A program made the position numbers and the translations under genes. DNA of 64,000 bases, taken from contig WAEK01000003.1 in assembly GCA_011634665.1 (NCBI GenBank), forward strand, positions 619,001 to 683,000. Direction: 5' to 3'. A model generated the notes under the pieces. The model made no database searches. It was not told where the DNA came from and saw only the letters and a program-made list of their open reading frames with translations. The DNA comes from Mortierella sp. BCC40632 (taxonomy: Eukaryota > Mortierellomycota > Mortierellomycetes > Mortierellales > Mortierellaceae). Every line of letters starts with the position of its first letter. Within the stretch, counting starts at the first letter, position 1. Positions 48,426 through 60,707 of the stretch are shown one piece after another.

Positions 48426-49603
48426 ATTGTCTGCGATTGACAGCCACGATTTCCATAGGATGCCGGGTTATTTGGTAGAGATGGACGGACAGGGGTTATC
48501 ATCCAGACAGATTCGAGCATATCCAGGTGATGCAGAGTGATGGAATGGTGCCCAGTTGAATTCAATGATTGCCACGCCAGAAGGTCCAAAAGGTCATCGC
48601 CGTCAAAAAAGAAGGAAAAAAAAAATGCCGAGGTTCCCGATAGTAAAGAGTTGGATATGTAGTCGCGCAGAGAGAGGTAGATGCCATGGTAACGAAAGAG
48701 ACGGGTTCGATGGTTAGCGAGTCTATCCTCTTGACGGATGGATACGGCGTCCCAACGCTAGGCATGGATGCCTCACTGGTCCAGGCTATTGATTTCTCCA
48801 CCCCCTCCCAGCCCTCTCTGAGCCCCAATAACACGGCATGTGCGAAATCCTTACAAAGATTGGAAAGGAGGGACCGCTCGTCTCTGGAAGCGAAATCTTA
48901 CATAGGCAAAAGCCCCTTAAGCCACACATTCTCTCTCTCTCTCGCTTTCAGTCTCCCTCCACTTTTTTTTTTTTTTTTTTTTTCCCCAGAGAGATCAACT
49001 TGGAAACCTCAGGCTCGTCGGTCGTATTGTATCTGTAGATCAGACCCCTGAGAGAATGACCATTCTGCCCGCTTTCTAGGACCGGCAGCATAGACTAGTA
49101 CAGTCGTTCACCATGACCTCATTCACTCTTGGGAGTACCATAGACTGTTCCTTTGGAATGTTGGCTCAAGGCGACTAGCAACTACAGACAACGGTCCACA
49201 GCTTATTAGGGCCTTTCCGGAGGGTTGAGGAGGGCGGGAGAGAATTAAAGGACAAGCTCGACCCAGGAGGAGTAGGAAGTGTAGAAGAGCCAGGCACACT
49301 GGCGCGAACATCTACTCTCTCTGCCATATGAAAATGCGTTCGTTGGACTGTGAATTAGTGATTGACTCTCCTCTCACTCTCTCTTGCCTCGAGTCTGCCC
49401 CAATTTGCCCCAAAAAAGTGCCCACACGCTCTCGAGCCTCTCTCCCAAGAAAAGGTATTTATACGTTGGCCCCCACGTATTACTCTGGTTTCTCCGCTCC
49501 TTCATCATTCTTCTTCGTCCTTTTCCTCAAGGTTCGCTTCATCATCTACCAGAGTCGACCCGTCCTTTATTCTCTTGCCTCTCCCGCTTCTCCTACCATT
49601 ACC
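48426..49603. other. divergent promoter region eS7 / ECT1
   Basis: About 1.2 kb between two divergently transcribed housekeeping genes. It has a T run (48964-48983) and a CT-rich patch (48931-48960). No coding sequence is recognised. No TATA box or known operator could be assigned with confidence. Confidence 0.5.
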
Positions 49604-51568
<1,965 letters not shown>

Positions 51569-51760
51569 CCAATTTACCGACACACCCGGATTGAATTCTC
51601 ATAAGGCGAGGACAGCCATTCGCCCTTGAAAAAAAAAAAAAAAAAAAAAAAACAAAAAAAAAAACAAAAAAGCATGATAAAAGTCCTCGATGTATATTTA
51701 CCTTAAAGATAGATACCCCTCTCTTTTTGCTGAATTAAACCAACAAAACAACATTGAGTG

Positions 51761-51794
<34 letters not shown>

Positions 51795-51856
51795 AGGCTG
51801 CTTATTGGAGTATACAGGGGGAGAGAGAGAGAAAGAAACAGAATATTGAAGATCGA

Positions 51857-52513
51857 CTATTGGAACCGACTCCTTCCTGACGAAAACTTGGATCCTAGAC
51901 TACCTGCTTGTTTGACCAATTCATCTCGTTGTCGGTGACCAATCTTCTTGCCACCCAGAACATCTCTTTCACGATCAAATGCTCGAGCGGAAGGATTGTC
52001 TTCTGGTTCGTTCACACTGTTTTCACTTCTATGCCATGTGCCTGTCTTGAGATACTTGTCAACATGCGATTCCATCAACGAAACCGATCTATGCTTTGCC
52101 TGTTAGTCCCCCCCCCAAAAAAAAAAAGAATCGATGCTCTCTCTGTTAGTAATCAAGCTCACGAGTATAATGTTGCATTGAAAACATCTCTCCACTCTAT
52201 CCATAGTGCAAAGACGGGTCAAAAGGAGAGAGAGAGAGGGTGTGTGCGTGCGTGCGTTTCATTCGTACATTGTAATCTCGGATCAACTCTTCTTTCTGAA
52301 TGTCGGCTGCTGATGGACCAAAGGGTTCTTCTTCCTCTGCACGACGCTTTGGACGTTTGTCTCTTGAGCGTGAGCTTTCATCATTATCGGTTGGTTCTCC
52401 ACGAAGTCGTTTCTCGCGATCTGCTGGGGTTTCTGTCCAAAGAGAGCTATCCCGTGGTGCCTGTTCTCGCATTTGGAATTTTCTTGCCGTGACCTTTAGC
52501 GGATCGTCTACCA

Positions 52514-52561
<48 letters not shown>

Positions 52562-53428
52562 TGTTGAGTATTAAATAACGTGGATAGACAATTTACATAA
52601 AAGAGAATATAGATAGTTCGTTGCTTGGTTACCTCCAAGGATTCTGGACTCTGGAGGGACCATCATCCATTCTTCTCTTGATACTTTCCCGTCCTTGACA
52701 GTTGCTTTCGTATCGCCCTCCTTTTCGTCGTCCTGTACATGTTGAGTAGAGAGAGAGAGGTCAGTGCTTTCTGCTTCTTCGATTCCAAAGGATCTTTTTC
52801 TTTTCTTTTTATAAAAAAAACACCAACCCAACCCAATCGAACCCCAATCGAGCCATCTCCCTTTACGTACCCCTGCAAGTTTTCTCCGCATCCTTTCGGC
52901 TCTCTCTTCAAACTCCCGGATCCTGCTTTGTTTTGATAGAGCCTCCTGGTCCCCTGTTGGCAGTGAGGGGCCAATAACATCGTCGTCGTCGTCGTCATCT
53001 TCATCGCTTCGATTTCCTGCCCGGTTGTTGTAGCGCGACGCGAGCGACGGTGGGAGCGAGGGTCCTAGTGTGCGCCTGGGTTCTGTCGATGATCTGGATT
53101 CGGAACTATCCTTGGCAGAAGAGCTTTCTCGAGCCTTTCTTCGAGCTTCAAGAAGCTCTGGAGGAAGTGCTGGAGCAAAGTCTTCAGGCTCTTCGGGAGA
53201 GACGGATCGACCTCTGCCAACACTTGGCCCAATGCTAGGCCCGATGCTAGGTCCAATGCTAGGTCCAATGCTGGGTCCAATGCTGGGTCCAATGCTGGGT
53301 CCAATGCTGGGTCCGATGGAGGGTCCAATGGAGGGTCCTACATTGTCGTCTTCATCATCGCTCCTGCTGCTTCGGTCCTCGGTCTTGCGGCCTTGGAGAT
53401 GTGGTGGGAGTTGCGGTCCAATAGCCAT
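51857..53428 (-). CDS. GPALPP1: GPALPP motifs-containing protein (DUF3752)
   Basis: Exons (minus strand) 53428-52871, 52732-52633, 52507-52269 and 52099-51857 sum to 1140 bases, giving 379 residues. The family is conserved in eukaryotes, probably nuclear, with no settled function. GPxLPP motifs appear at the very start (IGPQLPPHL), at LGPSLPPSL and at IGPSLPTG. The DUF3752 part covers the last three exons: REEWMMVPPESRIL, DPLKVTARKFQM, SSLWTETPADRE, KHRSVSLMESHVDKYL and the basic, Asp-containing FDRERDVLGGKKIG near the end. Oddity: between the first motifs the protein carries about ten GPSI tetrapeptides in a row from a 12-base tandem repeat. The promoter must fit in the 252 bases up to the stop codon of the next gene. 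Confidence 0.88.
53226..53340 (-). repeat. 12-base coding tandem repeat (GPSI units)
   Basis: About ten tandem 12-base units (plus strand consensus GGTCCAATGCTG) in exon 1 of GPALPP1, each coding Gly-Pro-Ser-Ile. Units differ by one or two bases, mostly silent. Confidence 0.9.
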
Positions 53429-53680
53429 CGGTCCGAAGTGAATGGTGAAGAATGAGTCTCAAAAAAAGTCTGAACTTTCACAGCAATGTATTTTGGAATT
53501 GCACGGCCCCGTGACCTGCAAAGGCTATGGGCAAAGTCGAGCTCGCGGATTTATACGAAGTGATACATGAGGGAGCCAGCCTCTTTTTTTTTTTTATTTA
53601 TTTCTCTGTCTAGCATACCTTTTCACCATCGTAGGCTGGTAGCGCTTCTCTCTCTCTCTTTCTATTCAAGGTCTATATTT

Positions 53681-55231
53681 CTATTCAGCATATTCTACTC
53701 CTTCAGGGTAATTGTTCGCCATGGAGAAGGCGGCCGCACCAAGACTATGCCGTATCGGTCTCAAGTGCTTGGCAATCCTCATCCGACATGCCTTCTCACC
53801 CAGTCTATTAAAGGTTTCGTGGACCTCCTCCTCATCACCCAATACATCCCGAGACGCCTTACCCTTTGCGGCTGCTTTAGGGTCAATGGCCTTCATCTTG
53901 AACAGCCATGCACAGGGATTTTGCCCCGCATTGTTCTTGAGATGTCGTGTCACGGCGTCCAACCTTGCGAACCCACAGTTGCATGCAATGCAATGGTAGG
54001 GTTTTGTATCCATATGGCTCGACATGTGGCGTTTGAGATCGTGGATCCTCAGGAACTTTTTCGGACATTGTTTACATCCGTGAGAGGGATTCTTTTGATG
54101 GGTCTGTAGATGGGACTTGAGATTTGATGCTCGGTTAAAGGATTTACGACAGTCAGGCACCGAGCAAATGTATTGTTGTCGAGCCTTCATCTCTCCGCTA
54201 CTGCTACCTCTCTTGACTAGTTTCGCTGTCAGGGACCTACGCGCATTTTTAGGGCAATGAGGCTGACCTGAATCATTCCCTTGATTCGCAGCGGCCACGT
54301 CAATCGAACCCTCAGGAAGAAGCTGGTATTGGTTGAAGTAGGAACCATTGCTGAGAGTAGGGTTACTTGCTGAAGATGCGAATGAGGAGGACCTTCCTGT
54401 GATCGTGGGCGAATAGGACGAGATACTTGCGAACGATGAAGAGGAGTTGGAAGGAGTAGGCGAACCAGGCATATCGTGATGGTGGCTCCAATACTCGCTC
54501 ATCGAGTAGGTTGGAGGTCCATAACCAAAGGTCGTATCATGGCTTCCATCCCCAGGAGACATGGGCAAAACACCCTCCTGAAGGGAAGTCGTTTCTTCGG
54601 GCACATTCATATACTGTCTCACAAACATCATTGAGCCTCCATAATATGTAGGAAACAACTCCATGCTCTGCGATCTCCTAATGGGTGCATGTCCAGGGAG
54701 TGAATTGGATATTTCACAATGAGGAAGCGACATCATGTTGTCACAAGCACCATCAGTAGCCCCATTTGGTAAGGTCCAGCCTTGCGACGCGTCACCATTG
54801 ATGTGAAATGAATGTCGAAACGATGAATGATAGGCAGGGGGTGGTGTGCAGTCCTGAAATGACTCTTGTTGGTAGTGTTGGTAATATGGATGACAGTCAT
54901 TGTCTTGGTAGCCGTCGGAAAATGTTCTAGGAAGAGTATGTTCGAGCCGACCACTATAGGGGTCTCCGTTTTTTAGGAAGATCCCGGCAGAAAAGAAGCC
55001 AGTCTCGGGACTTGCAATAGAGTGATCCATTGACCTCACTTCGGGCGCTGCTAGGATCGAATTTCTATCTAGATCAGTGGTGGCTTGAGGAGTGGGCAGA
55101 ACAGGATGAGCAGCACTAAAGGGCAAACTCATCACTGAAGCTGAATCCATCGGGGGACTTGTCGAGAAGGATGCTGGACGAAGGGATGTAGATGAATCTG
55201 AGACAATATCTGGGCTCCAGGTCAAATCCAT
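53681..55231 (-). CDS. C2H2 zinc-finger transcription factor
   Basis: Single-exon gene, 516 residues, start ATG at 55231. The first 340 residues are Ser/Pro/Asn/Tyr-rich and disordered, typical of activation regions. Three zinc fingers follow near residues 350-430. Finger 1 is YICSVPDCRKSFNRASNLKSH with C-x4-C spacing, finger 2 is HGCKQCPKKFLRIHDLKRH, and finger 3 is a variant (YHCIACNCGFARLDAVTRH) whose last ligand is probably the Cys in NPCAW rather than a His. A C-terminal stretch of about 85 residues follows and ends YAE. The C-x4-C first finger, HDLKRH second finger and degenerate third finger recall the Swi5/Ace2 group; that is similarity of layout only. Target genes are unknown. Confidence 0.85.
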   Translation of the reverse strand: MDLTWSPDIVSDSSTSLRPASFSTSPPMDSASVMSLPFSAAHPVLPTPQATTDLDRNSILAAPEVRSMDHSIASPETGFFSAGIFLKNGDPYSGRLEHTLPRTFSDGYQDNDCHPYYQHYQQESFQDCTPPPAYHSSFRHSFHINGDASQGWTLPNGATDGACDNMMSLPHCEISNSLPGHAPIRRSQSMELFPTYYGGSMMFVRQYMNVPEETTSLQEGVLPMSPGDGSHDTTFGYGPPTYSMSEYWSHHHDMPGSPTPSNSSSSFASISSYSPTITGRSSSFASSASNPTLSNGSYFNQYQLLPEGSIDVAAANQGNDSGQPHCPKNARRSLTAKLVKRGSSSGEMKARQQYICSVPDCRKSFNRASNLKSHLQTHQKNPSHGCKQCPKKFLRIHDLKRHMSSHMDTKPYHCIACNCGFARLDAVTRHLKNNAGQNPCAWLFKMKAIDPKAAAKGKASRDVLGDEEEVHETFNRLGEKACRMRIAKHLRPIRHSLGAAAFSMANNYPEGVEYAE

Positions 55232-58200
55232 GCTTGCTTGAAGAGGGATTTCGTAATTAGGCAGGGGGGGAAGAGGAGGAATGCAGTGTGGAGAGATGAC
55301 TGACGGGGTACCGCTCGTGGTTCAGCATTTTTATATGATTTTTTTTTATTAATACGAACGGACCACCTCCTTCTTTGCAACAAAGAAGTGGTCGACCGCT
55401 CATGCGCACGCACAAACCGCGCACAGATGCCCCCAATATATTGAGATGAACCATCGAAACAATAGCGAGACCTGCGTGTGTTTTCTGGTAATTAACTCTA
55501 ACCTTCCTCGCTCTCCCTCTCCCACTCTTTCACCTTCGCTTCCTTTCATTCTTTCTCTCGCTTTCTCATCATGTGGAGCTAGCAATCACTGACCTCTCCA
55601 AACATCCGCCATAGTGGACAGACTCGCCAGAGAGCCAGCCATCCGCCTCTACCCCGCCCTCAGACACAACAACGTGGGACCCTGGTGTATCAACTCTAAT
55701 TAGGAATGGTTGCGACCAATAATGAATGATCAGCAGCGACCATACAATTCAGTCATTGAATTCACGAGATGATTCAACGATAAAAAAAAAAGGATCCCAG
55801 GCACCGGGACGGGGTTGCCTCATCCAGTCACTGAAGGATGGAATGGCTAACAACGTTAAACCGTGTTGCCAATGACTAACACTATGGAGATGAACAGGTC
55901 ATCAACACAGAGCCAAAAATAGACCCTTCTCCTTCTTCCTCTTTCCTTCTTTCTCTCGCTCTGTGCTTCCTGAAGTGGCCTGCAGTAGGATCTAAACGAT
56001 GTCCCTATTGTTGTCTTTGTTCCACGGATCACCACGCCACGTTGCCGCAATAACAAGTGCCCACTCCTGTGAGCTCCAACCTCAGCCTCCCACTCATTTT
56101 TTTTTTTTTTCAAAGTATCGCAAACTGTGGTACGATTGGTCCAAAGACGGGTATCCAAGCGTTTCTCATCCAGAATGAAGAAGGAGAGAGAGAGAGAGAG
56201 AGAGAGAGAGAAGCTGTGCAACAATTTGACATCCGTGCCTCTCCCTCCCCTACTCCCAAACCGTTGAAATGTGCTTCGCCTCTCCTCTACAAACAAGGGT
56301 CTCATTTCCAGGAGACAGTAGACCATCCTTCTGCTCCAATTGGATGGAAACATCCTTCGTTGGTTGATTCGCGAGATGTTTTATTCCTGCTTCTACATTC
56401 ACCTTTTAGCCTCCTCAAGGAGCGAAGGAAGGAAGCTCACCTCAGTCCCTCACACACCATGGTATTGAGTATGTCAAAGACTCAATCGTGGACACCTGGG
56501 CACCGTTACCATATATGAAATGCAAATGTTTATTTGTCCTGTTGTTTCTTAGTCTCCTTTCTAGTATGCCATGTTAATAAATAGACGCAATATGCAGATG
56601 CTTACTAGGTGGCGATAGGTTTTCAGTGTGTTTTTTTTTATTTTGAGTATGGATCTTGTCTGAATAACCTCACTTTGCTTTTTGTTCAGCTTTATCTTTT
56701 CCCTCAGAGAATAAAAATAAAAGTCGAACAAAAAAAAAAAAAAAAAAAACGAACGAACGAACAGAGAGCTCAATTTTGTAAAGTTGGACAAAAGTTCGAG
56801 GAGTCAGGATATGCTGAGAAAGTCTCACTTTGTAGAACAAGAAAAGAACTCTGAGGTATCCTTCTAACTCTGCTTCCCCCTATCATAGGCTGATAAACGC
56901 TTCTCGAGCCCCTGTCAGGGGAAGGAATAGGCTACCGAATCAAACCAGCCATGATACAAAGGAGTAACTAGGAGACTGTTAGTCAGGCATCATGTAGTGG
57001 CTGAACTAGAAAAAGGAAAAGAAAAAAATGAACCAGGAATAGAAGTCAGTCGCCACCTTGCGTTACTTTAGGCTTCTCGGTCTTTGGTTTGGGAGGCTGT
57101 CTGGACATTACCTCCTCTCTGACTCTGCATTACTATTGATATCATCCGCCAATCCCTCTCCCCCCCCCCTCCCCAGACACTTTCTTCGTGGCTGCCAGAC
57201 TAAGAAGCGACTTCTGGGAACAGCTTATAGCCTCGAGAGGTACACATGTTTAGGTGAAAACTCTTCCATCTTTCCCCTCTCTTCTCCCCCCCCCCTCCCC
57301 TTTATCTTTTCTCTCTCCCATCTTGGAGCTCGACTCTCGCGGAATCTTACAACTAGCATAGGTAAGCTAGTATCTGATAAAATATTTTCCAAGTTTGAGA
57401 TACCTCAGTACCATTCATCCAGTTCTTTCGCTCACATACGCCCTACTATTCATATATATATATAAAAAGGGCCCTGTCAACACACTATATTCCCTATTCG
57501 ACCCATTCCCCATTTCCAAAATGTCTATAGACGTCTCTCGAAACGTTTATTTTTTCCCTCCTCCTTTCCTCTGACATGATAATTCTCTTCACCTTCAGAG
57601 GCCTTGAGGATTGCTGAACAACTAGAAATCTAGTAAAATTCCCGAAAAGGCTCCTCTCATTTGACCTCATGTAGAAAGCGCCAGAAGAAGAAGAAGAAGA
57701 AGAAGAAAAGGGATGTGTGTCTATATCCGACGAATAGGCCAGAAAATGACTCGACGATGGGTTTGTTGAAATGTGCGCGTTTGGTCACCTAAACACACCT
57801 AGACACCGCCTCGACACATTTGAGCCTTCGCATCTTGGAACAAGTACTAAACTTTTTTTTATTTTTTTTTCTGTTGGTTACACTTTTGTAGAGCTGAGGA
57901 GAAAAAAAAAGGCAAGTGAAAGAGGATTCCAAGGAAGGTAGTTTTTGGTACGATGTGACCCACTTTTGACTGTGGCCCTAACTAGGCTATGCCATTTGAT
58001 TGACTAGAAGCCGCTCTTGCCGCTCTTGGACTTGGACCTCCTCCTCCTCCTCCCCCCTCCCTCATCCCGAAGATTACAATCTCGAATTTTTAAGCAGTTG
58101 TGTAGTAGGTCCCGAATTTTAAGAGATAAGAAAATAGTAGTTTCGAAACGATAACAAACAGTTCGGGACCTTCCAAGTCTAGCTTTGTCCCAGATTTCAT

Positions 58201-58709
58201 CTGTCCACCAAACCTTTCTTCATCACCACACAGATCCTCGCCACAGTATGTACCGACTCGTTTCCAGCTACCCAAACTCAAAAAAAAAAAAAAAAAAAAG
58301 GGCAAATTTATCCTCCGTACCATGCCCTCGCTTTTCTGCCGTACCCGTCATACCCCTCTTATCTGCCGTACCGAGTTCTCGCTTATCCGCCGTATTTTTT
58401 TTTTTTGGCGATCTTTCGAAGATTTTTGCGAAGCGCGTTTGTTCATGCTCTGCAAAAGGACATGGTTACCGCTGCCCCTTTTTAGAAAAAAAGAGCAAAA
58501 AGAAGCGGTGAAGGACGACTCAGAATCGATATAGGTTGAAAGAATTCAAGTCAGGGCACAGGGGTGAAGCTATCAGGGAGGTGGACCAAGGATAATTCTA
58601 CAAGTGTATCTGAGTTCTGGGTGAGAGTTTGGCTTGAGTGAGCGCCGTGCGCACTCGCGAGAGTATTGACTGTGAGTCAAAACAGATCGTCCAGTGCTCT
58701 GCTAAAAGG
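55232..58709. other. 3.5-kb gene-poor stretch
   Basis: No convincing gene. Open frames are short, spliced models do not extend them, and no domain is recognised. Visible items are a CT-rich patch (55508-55570), a (GA)n tract (56180-56211), A runs near 56730-56748 and 58280-58299, an AGA triplet run (57676-57700), and a patch near 58325-58396 with three decayed copies of CTTxTCTGCCGTAC. The left end is the promoter side of the C2H2 gene. Confidence 0.55.
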
Positions 58710-58723
58710 AAAACTGCAGCCTT

Positions 58724-60109
58724 AACCCCTAACGGGGCCTGTAAAAAAAAAAAAAAAAAAAAACACTACCGCCTCACAGTGGTTCCAGACGCGATGTGGG
58801 CCTTCGCCAGACTCCACCCCCACCCCAACACAGACCCCGACGTTAGAGGGGAGACCGTCTTCGCAGGAGAGGTCGACATTGAAGGGTTTTCAGTCCGCGC
58901 TGCCCGTCAATACCTGGAGAGCAGAAAGCAGAACACTCGTCAGGGAAAATTTCGACCAAGGCAAAGACCCATCCGCCCCAGTCTATGGTAGGCTGCGGCT
59001 CAAGTCTCCTACACAAAACAACGAGCCCTACCCTGACAAGTGGTGGGACACGGTCTTCAAGCGCACACACCACCCCCTCAGGACACCAAAAGAGAGGTCT
59101 TTTCTTTTCAACCTCGCTCACCATGCAATCACCACCGACAAGGCCAGAGCCAAGTGGAAGGAAGACGTCAATGGCAAGTGCAAGCGCTGCCTCATTGACT
59201 ACCCAGATCAGGAGCCTCAAATAGAGGACCTTCGACACGCCTTCGCCAACTGTGGAGCAGTCTGGGCCCCCCTGGAAGGCCGCCCGTTCCTGGATCACCA
59301 CCCTCGTCCCTGGCATGGTCGTCAGCAGTCTGCCTGACAACTGCATGCTGGGATGGCCAGAAATTGAGAAACTGCCCCTATCGCAGTACACATCCACTCG
59401 TTGGTCCTGTACAGCATTTGGAGGACTTTTGTTGCCATCCACAAGCTACTCCCGGGACAACCCCGAGAGATGGCACAGCGGACGACCTCCTCTGGCTCAC
59501 CGTCAACAGCCTCAAGCTCCGTGCACACACAGCACTCCAACAAGCTCTCCTCAAGGACAACAAACAGCAAGCAACGAACCCAAACCCAGCAGCAACTTCA
59601 GATGCCAATTACAAGCGAATGCACAAGACTTGGAATCACCCTCCGTATATTGTGGTGTCCAAAGAGGAGGTGACATTTGGTTGGATGTGGCCCACCCCTG
59701 GCTATGGTCCCTTTTTAGACATGCCAGGGGAGTACACTCCTCCAGCTTCGCGCGCAAGACCGAAGCCGCCTGACATCAGGCGAGCAAACGTCGCTGACGT
59801 TGACCTGCTTGATTGGGAGCCGCTCTCGCAGCTCCTGGACCCCTCGGACCCTTTGCCCCTAGTTGTAGATCCTGCCTTTTGACTTGCCCCCTCTGCGGGT
59901 GCTCTTTTGTACCTGGTCTTTTTTCCCTTTCTCTGCATTTGTATTTCTAGTAGCTATATCGTTTCTGGGTCACCCTCCACCTTTTCCTTCTTCTCTCTAC
60001 TCTTCTGTTGTGGGATAGTGTAGTTTTTGTGAACTAGCTGGCCACGTCCGCAGACCGTGGTATGAGTGCGCGCCGACGAATAAAACCCTAACGGGGCCCA
60101 AAAAAAAAA
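58724..60109 (+). mobile_element. 5'-truncated LINE (non-LTR retrotransposon) copy
   Basis: Holds the C-terminal end of a LINE ORF2 in broken frames. A KWWDTVFKRTHHPLRTPKERSF region is followed by the CCHC-like zinc site seen after LINE reverse transcriptases (CKRC, then RHAFANC, 59180-59250). A last part of about 175 codons ends at the TGA at 59880-59882. The 3' UTR closes with AATAAAACCCTAACGGGGCCC and an A tail of about 10. A 14-base direct repeat AAAACTGCAGCCTT flanks the insert (58710-58723 and 60106-60119). The body is preceded, inside the repeats, by a 19-base piece of another LINE 3' end plus about 20 A. Catalytic reverse-transcriptase motifs are absent, so it cannot move by itself. 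Clade not assigned. Confidence 0.85.
58879..59882 (+). pseudogene. LINE ORF2 C-terminal remnant
   Basis: Two open stretches in different frames (58879-59337 and 59364-59882), plus an upstream piece 58790-58990 in the frame before, together look like one retrotransposon C-terminus. The Cys/His zinc site of the zf-RVT kind is intact: CKRC, about 17 residues, then H-x4-C. At least two frame changes separate the parts. No reverse-transcriptase or endonuclease core is present. Confidence 0.75.
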
Positions 60110-60119
60110 ACTGCAGCCT

Positions 60120-60352
60120 TGGTCCCTGGGGCTCGTGAGGCCCCAGAGCGTCGGATGCAGAACTTGGGATGAAGATATTCTCACATATATGTGAGCGGCT
60201 TATTCTCAGTCATATGTGAGAATAGCTCTCAAACTCTTTTTTTTCTTAATCTCACATATGTGAGACGCTTATTCTCACACATATCTCCTGAAAAAAGGCC
60301 TCCAGCTTACTCTCACACATATCTCAACGTTCTGCTCTCACATTTATCTACA
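60120..60352. repeat. cluster of CTCACATATGTGAG-type palindromes
   Basis: Between the two LINE copies lie several related palindromic or half-palindromic units: CTCACATATATGTGAG (60180-60195), TTCTCAGTCATATGTGAGAA (60202-60221), CTCACATATGTGAG (60251-60264), then half sites ATTCTCACACATATCTC (near 60270-60287), CTCTCACACATATCTC (near 60310-60326) and CTCTCACATTTATCT (near 60335-60350). Confidence 0.8.
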
Positions 60353-60365
60353 GTCCCAGCTTTTC

Positions 60366-60588
60366 TTTCTTCTTTTTTTTTTTACAGGCCCCGTTAGGGG
60401 TTTTATTCATTGTGCGCACCCGTCCCATGTTTTCCAGACGTGGCTATCTAGTCCTCAATCCACCAAGGAAAAGGAAAAAAAGTAAGAGAATAGGTGGAAG
60501 GCGATCCAGAGAAGAAAAAAAAGACCAGGGTACAATGAGCACCCGCAGAGGGGGCAAGTCAAAGGCAGGGACTACAACTAGGGCAGAG
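60366..60588 (-). mobile_element. 5'-truncated LINE 3' end, second minus-strand copy
   Basis: About 220 bases matching in reverse the 3' end of the LINE at 58724-60109, with the terminal CCCCTAACGGGGCCTGT block and an A tail of about 11 (seen as T on the plus strand, 60373-60383). A perfect 13-base direct repeat GTCCCAGCTTTTC flanks it (60353-60365 and 60589-60601). Non-coding. Confidence 0.88.
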
Positions 60589-60707
60589 GTCCCAGCTTTT
60601 CAGCCACTCAATACGACTGTTATGTCATCGGTCTATGATGCCGATTTGACACATCGTCAATTGTGCTTCCCTTTTTTTTCTTACTCTTTTCGCCACTACT
60701 CAAAATC

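Noticed and set aside
57058..57465. 135-codon open frame in the gene-poor stretch
   Set aside because: C/T-rich low-complexity translation, no domain, ends in an AT repeat.
58325..58396. Three imperfect CTTxTCTGCCGTAC units
   Set aside because: Noted as a decayed tandem repeat only. Too short and too diverged to call an element.
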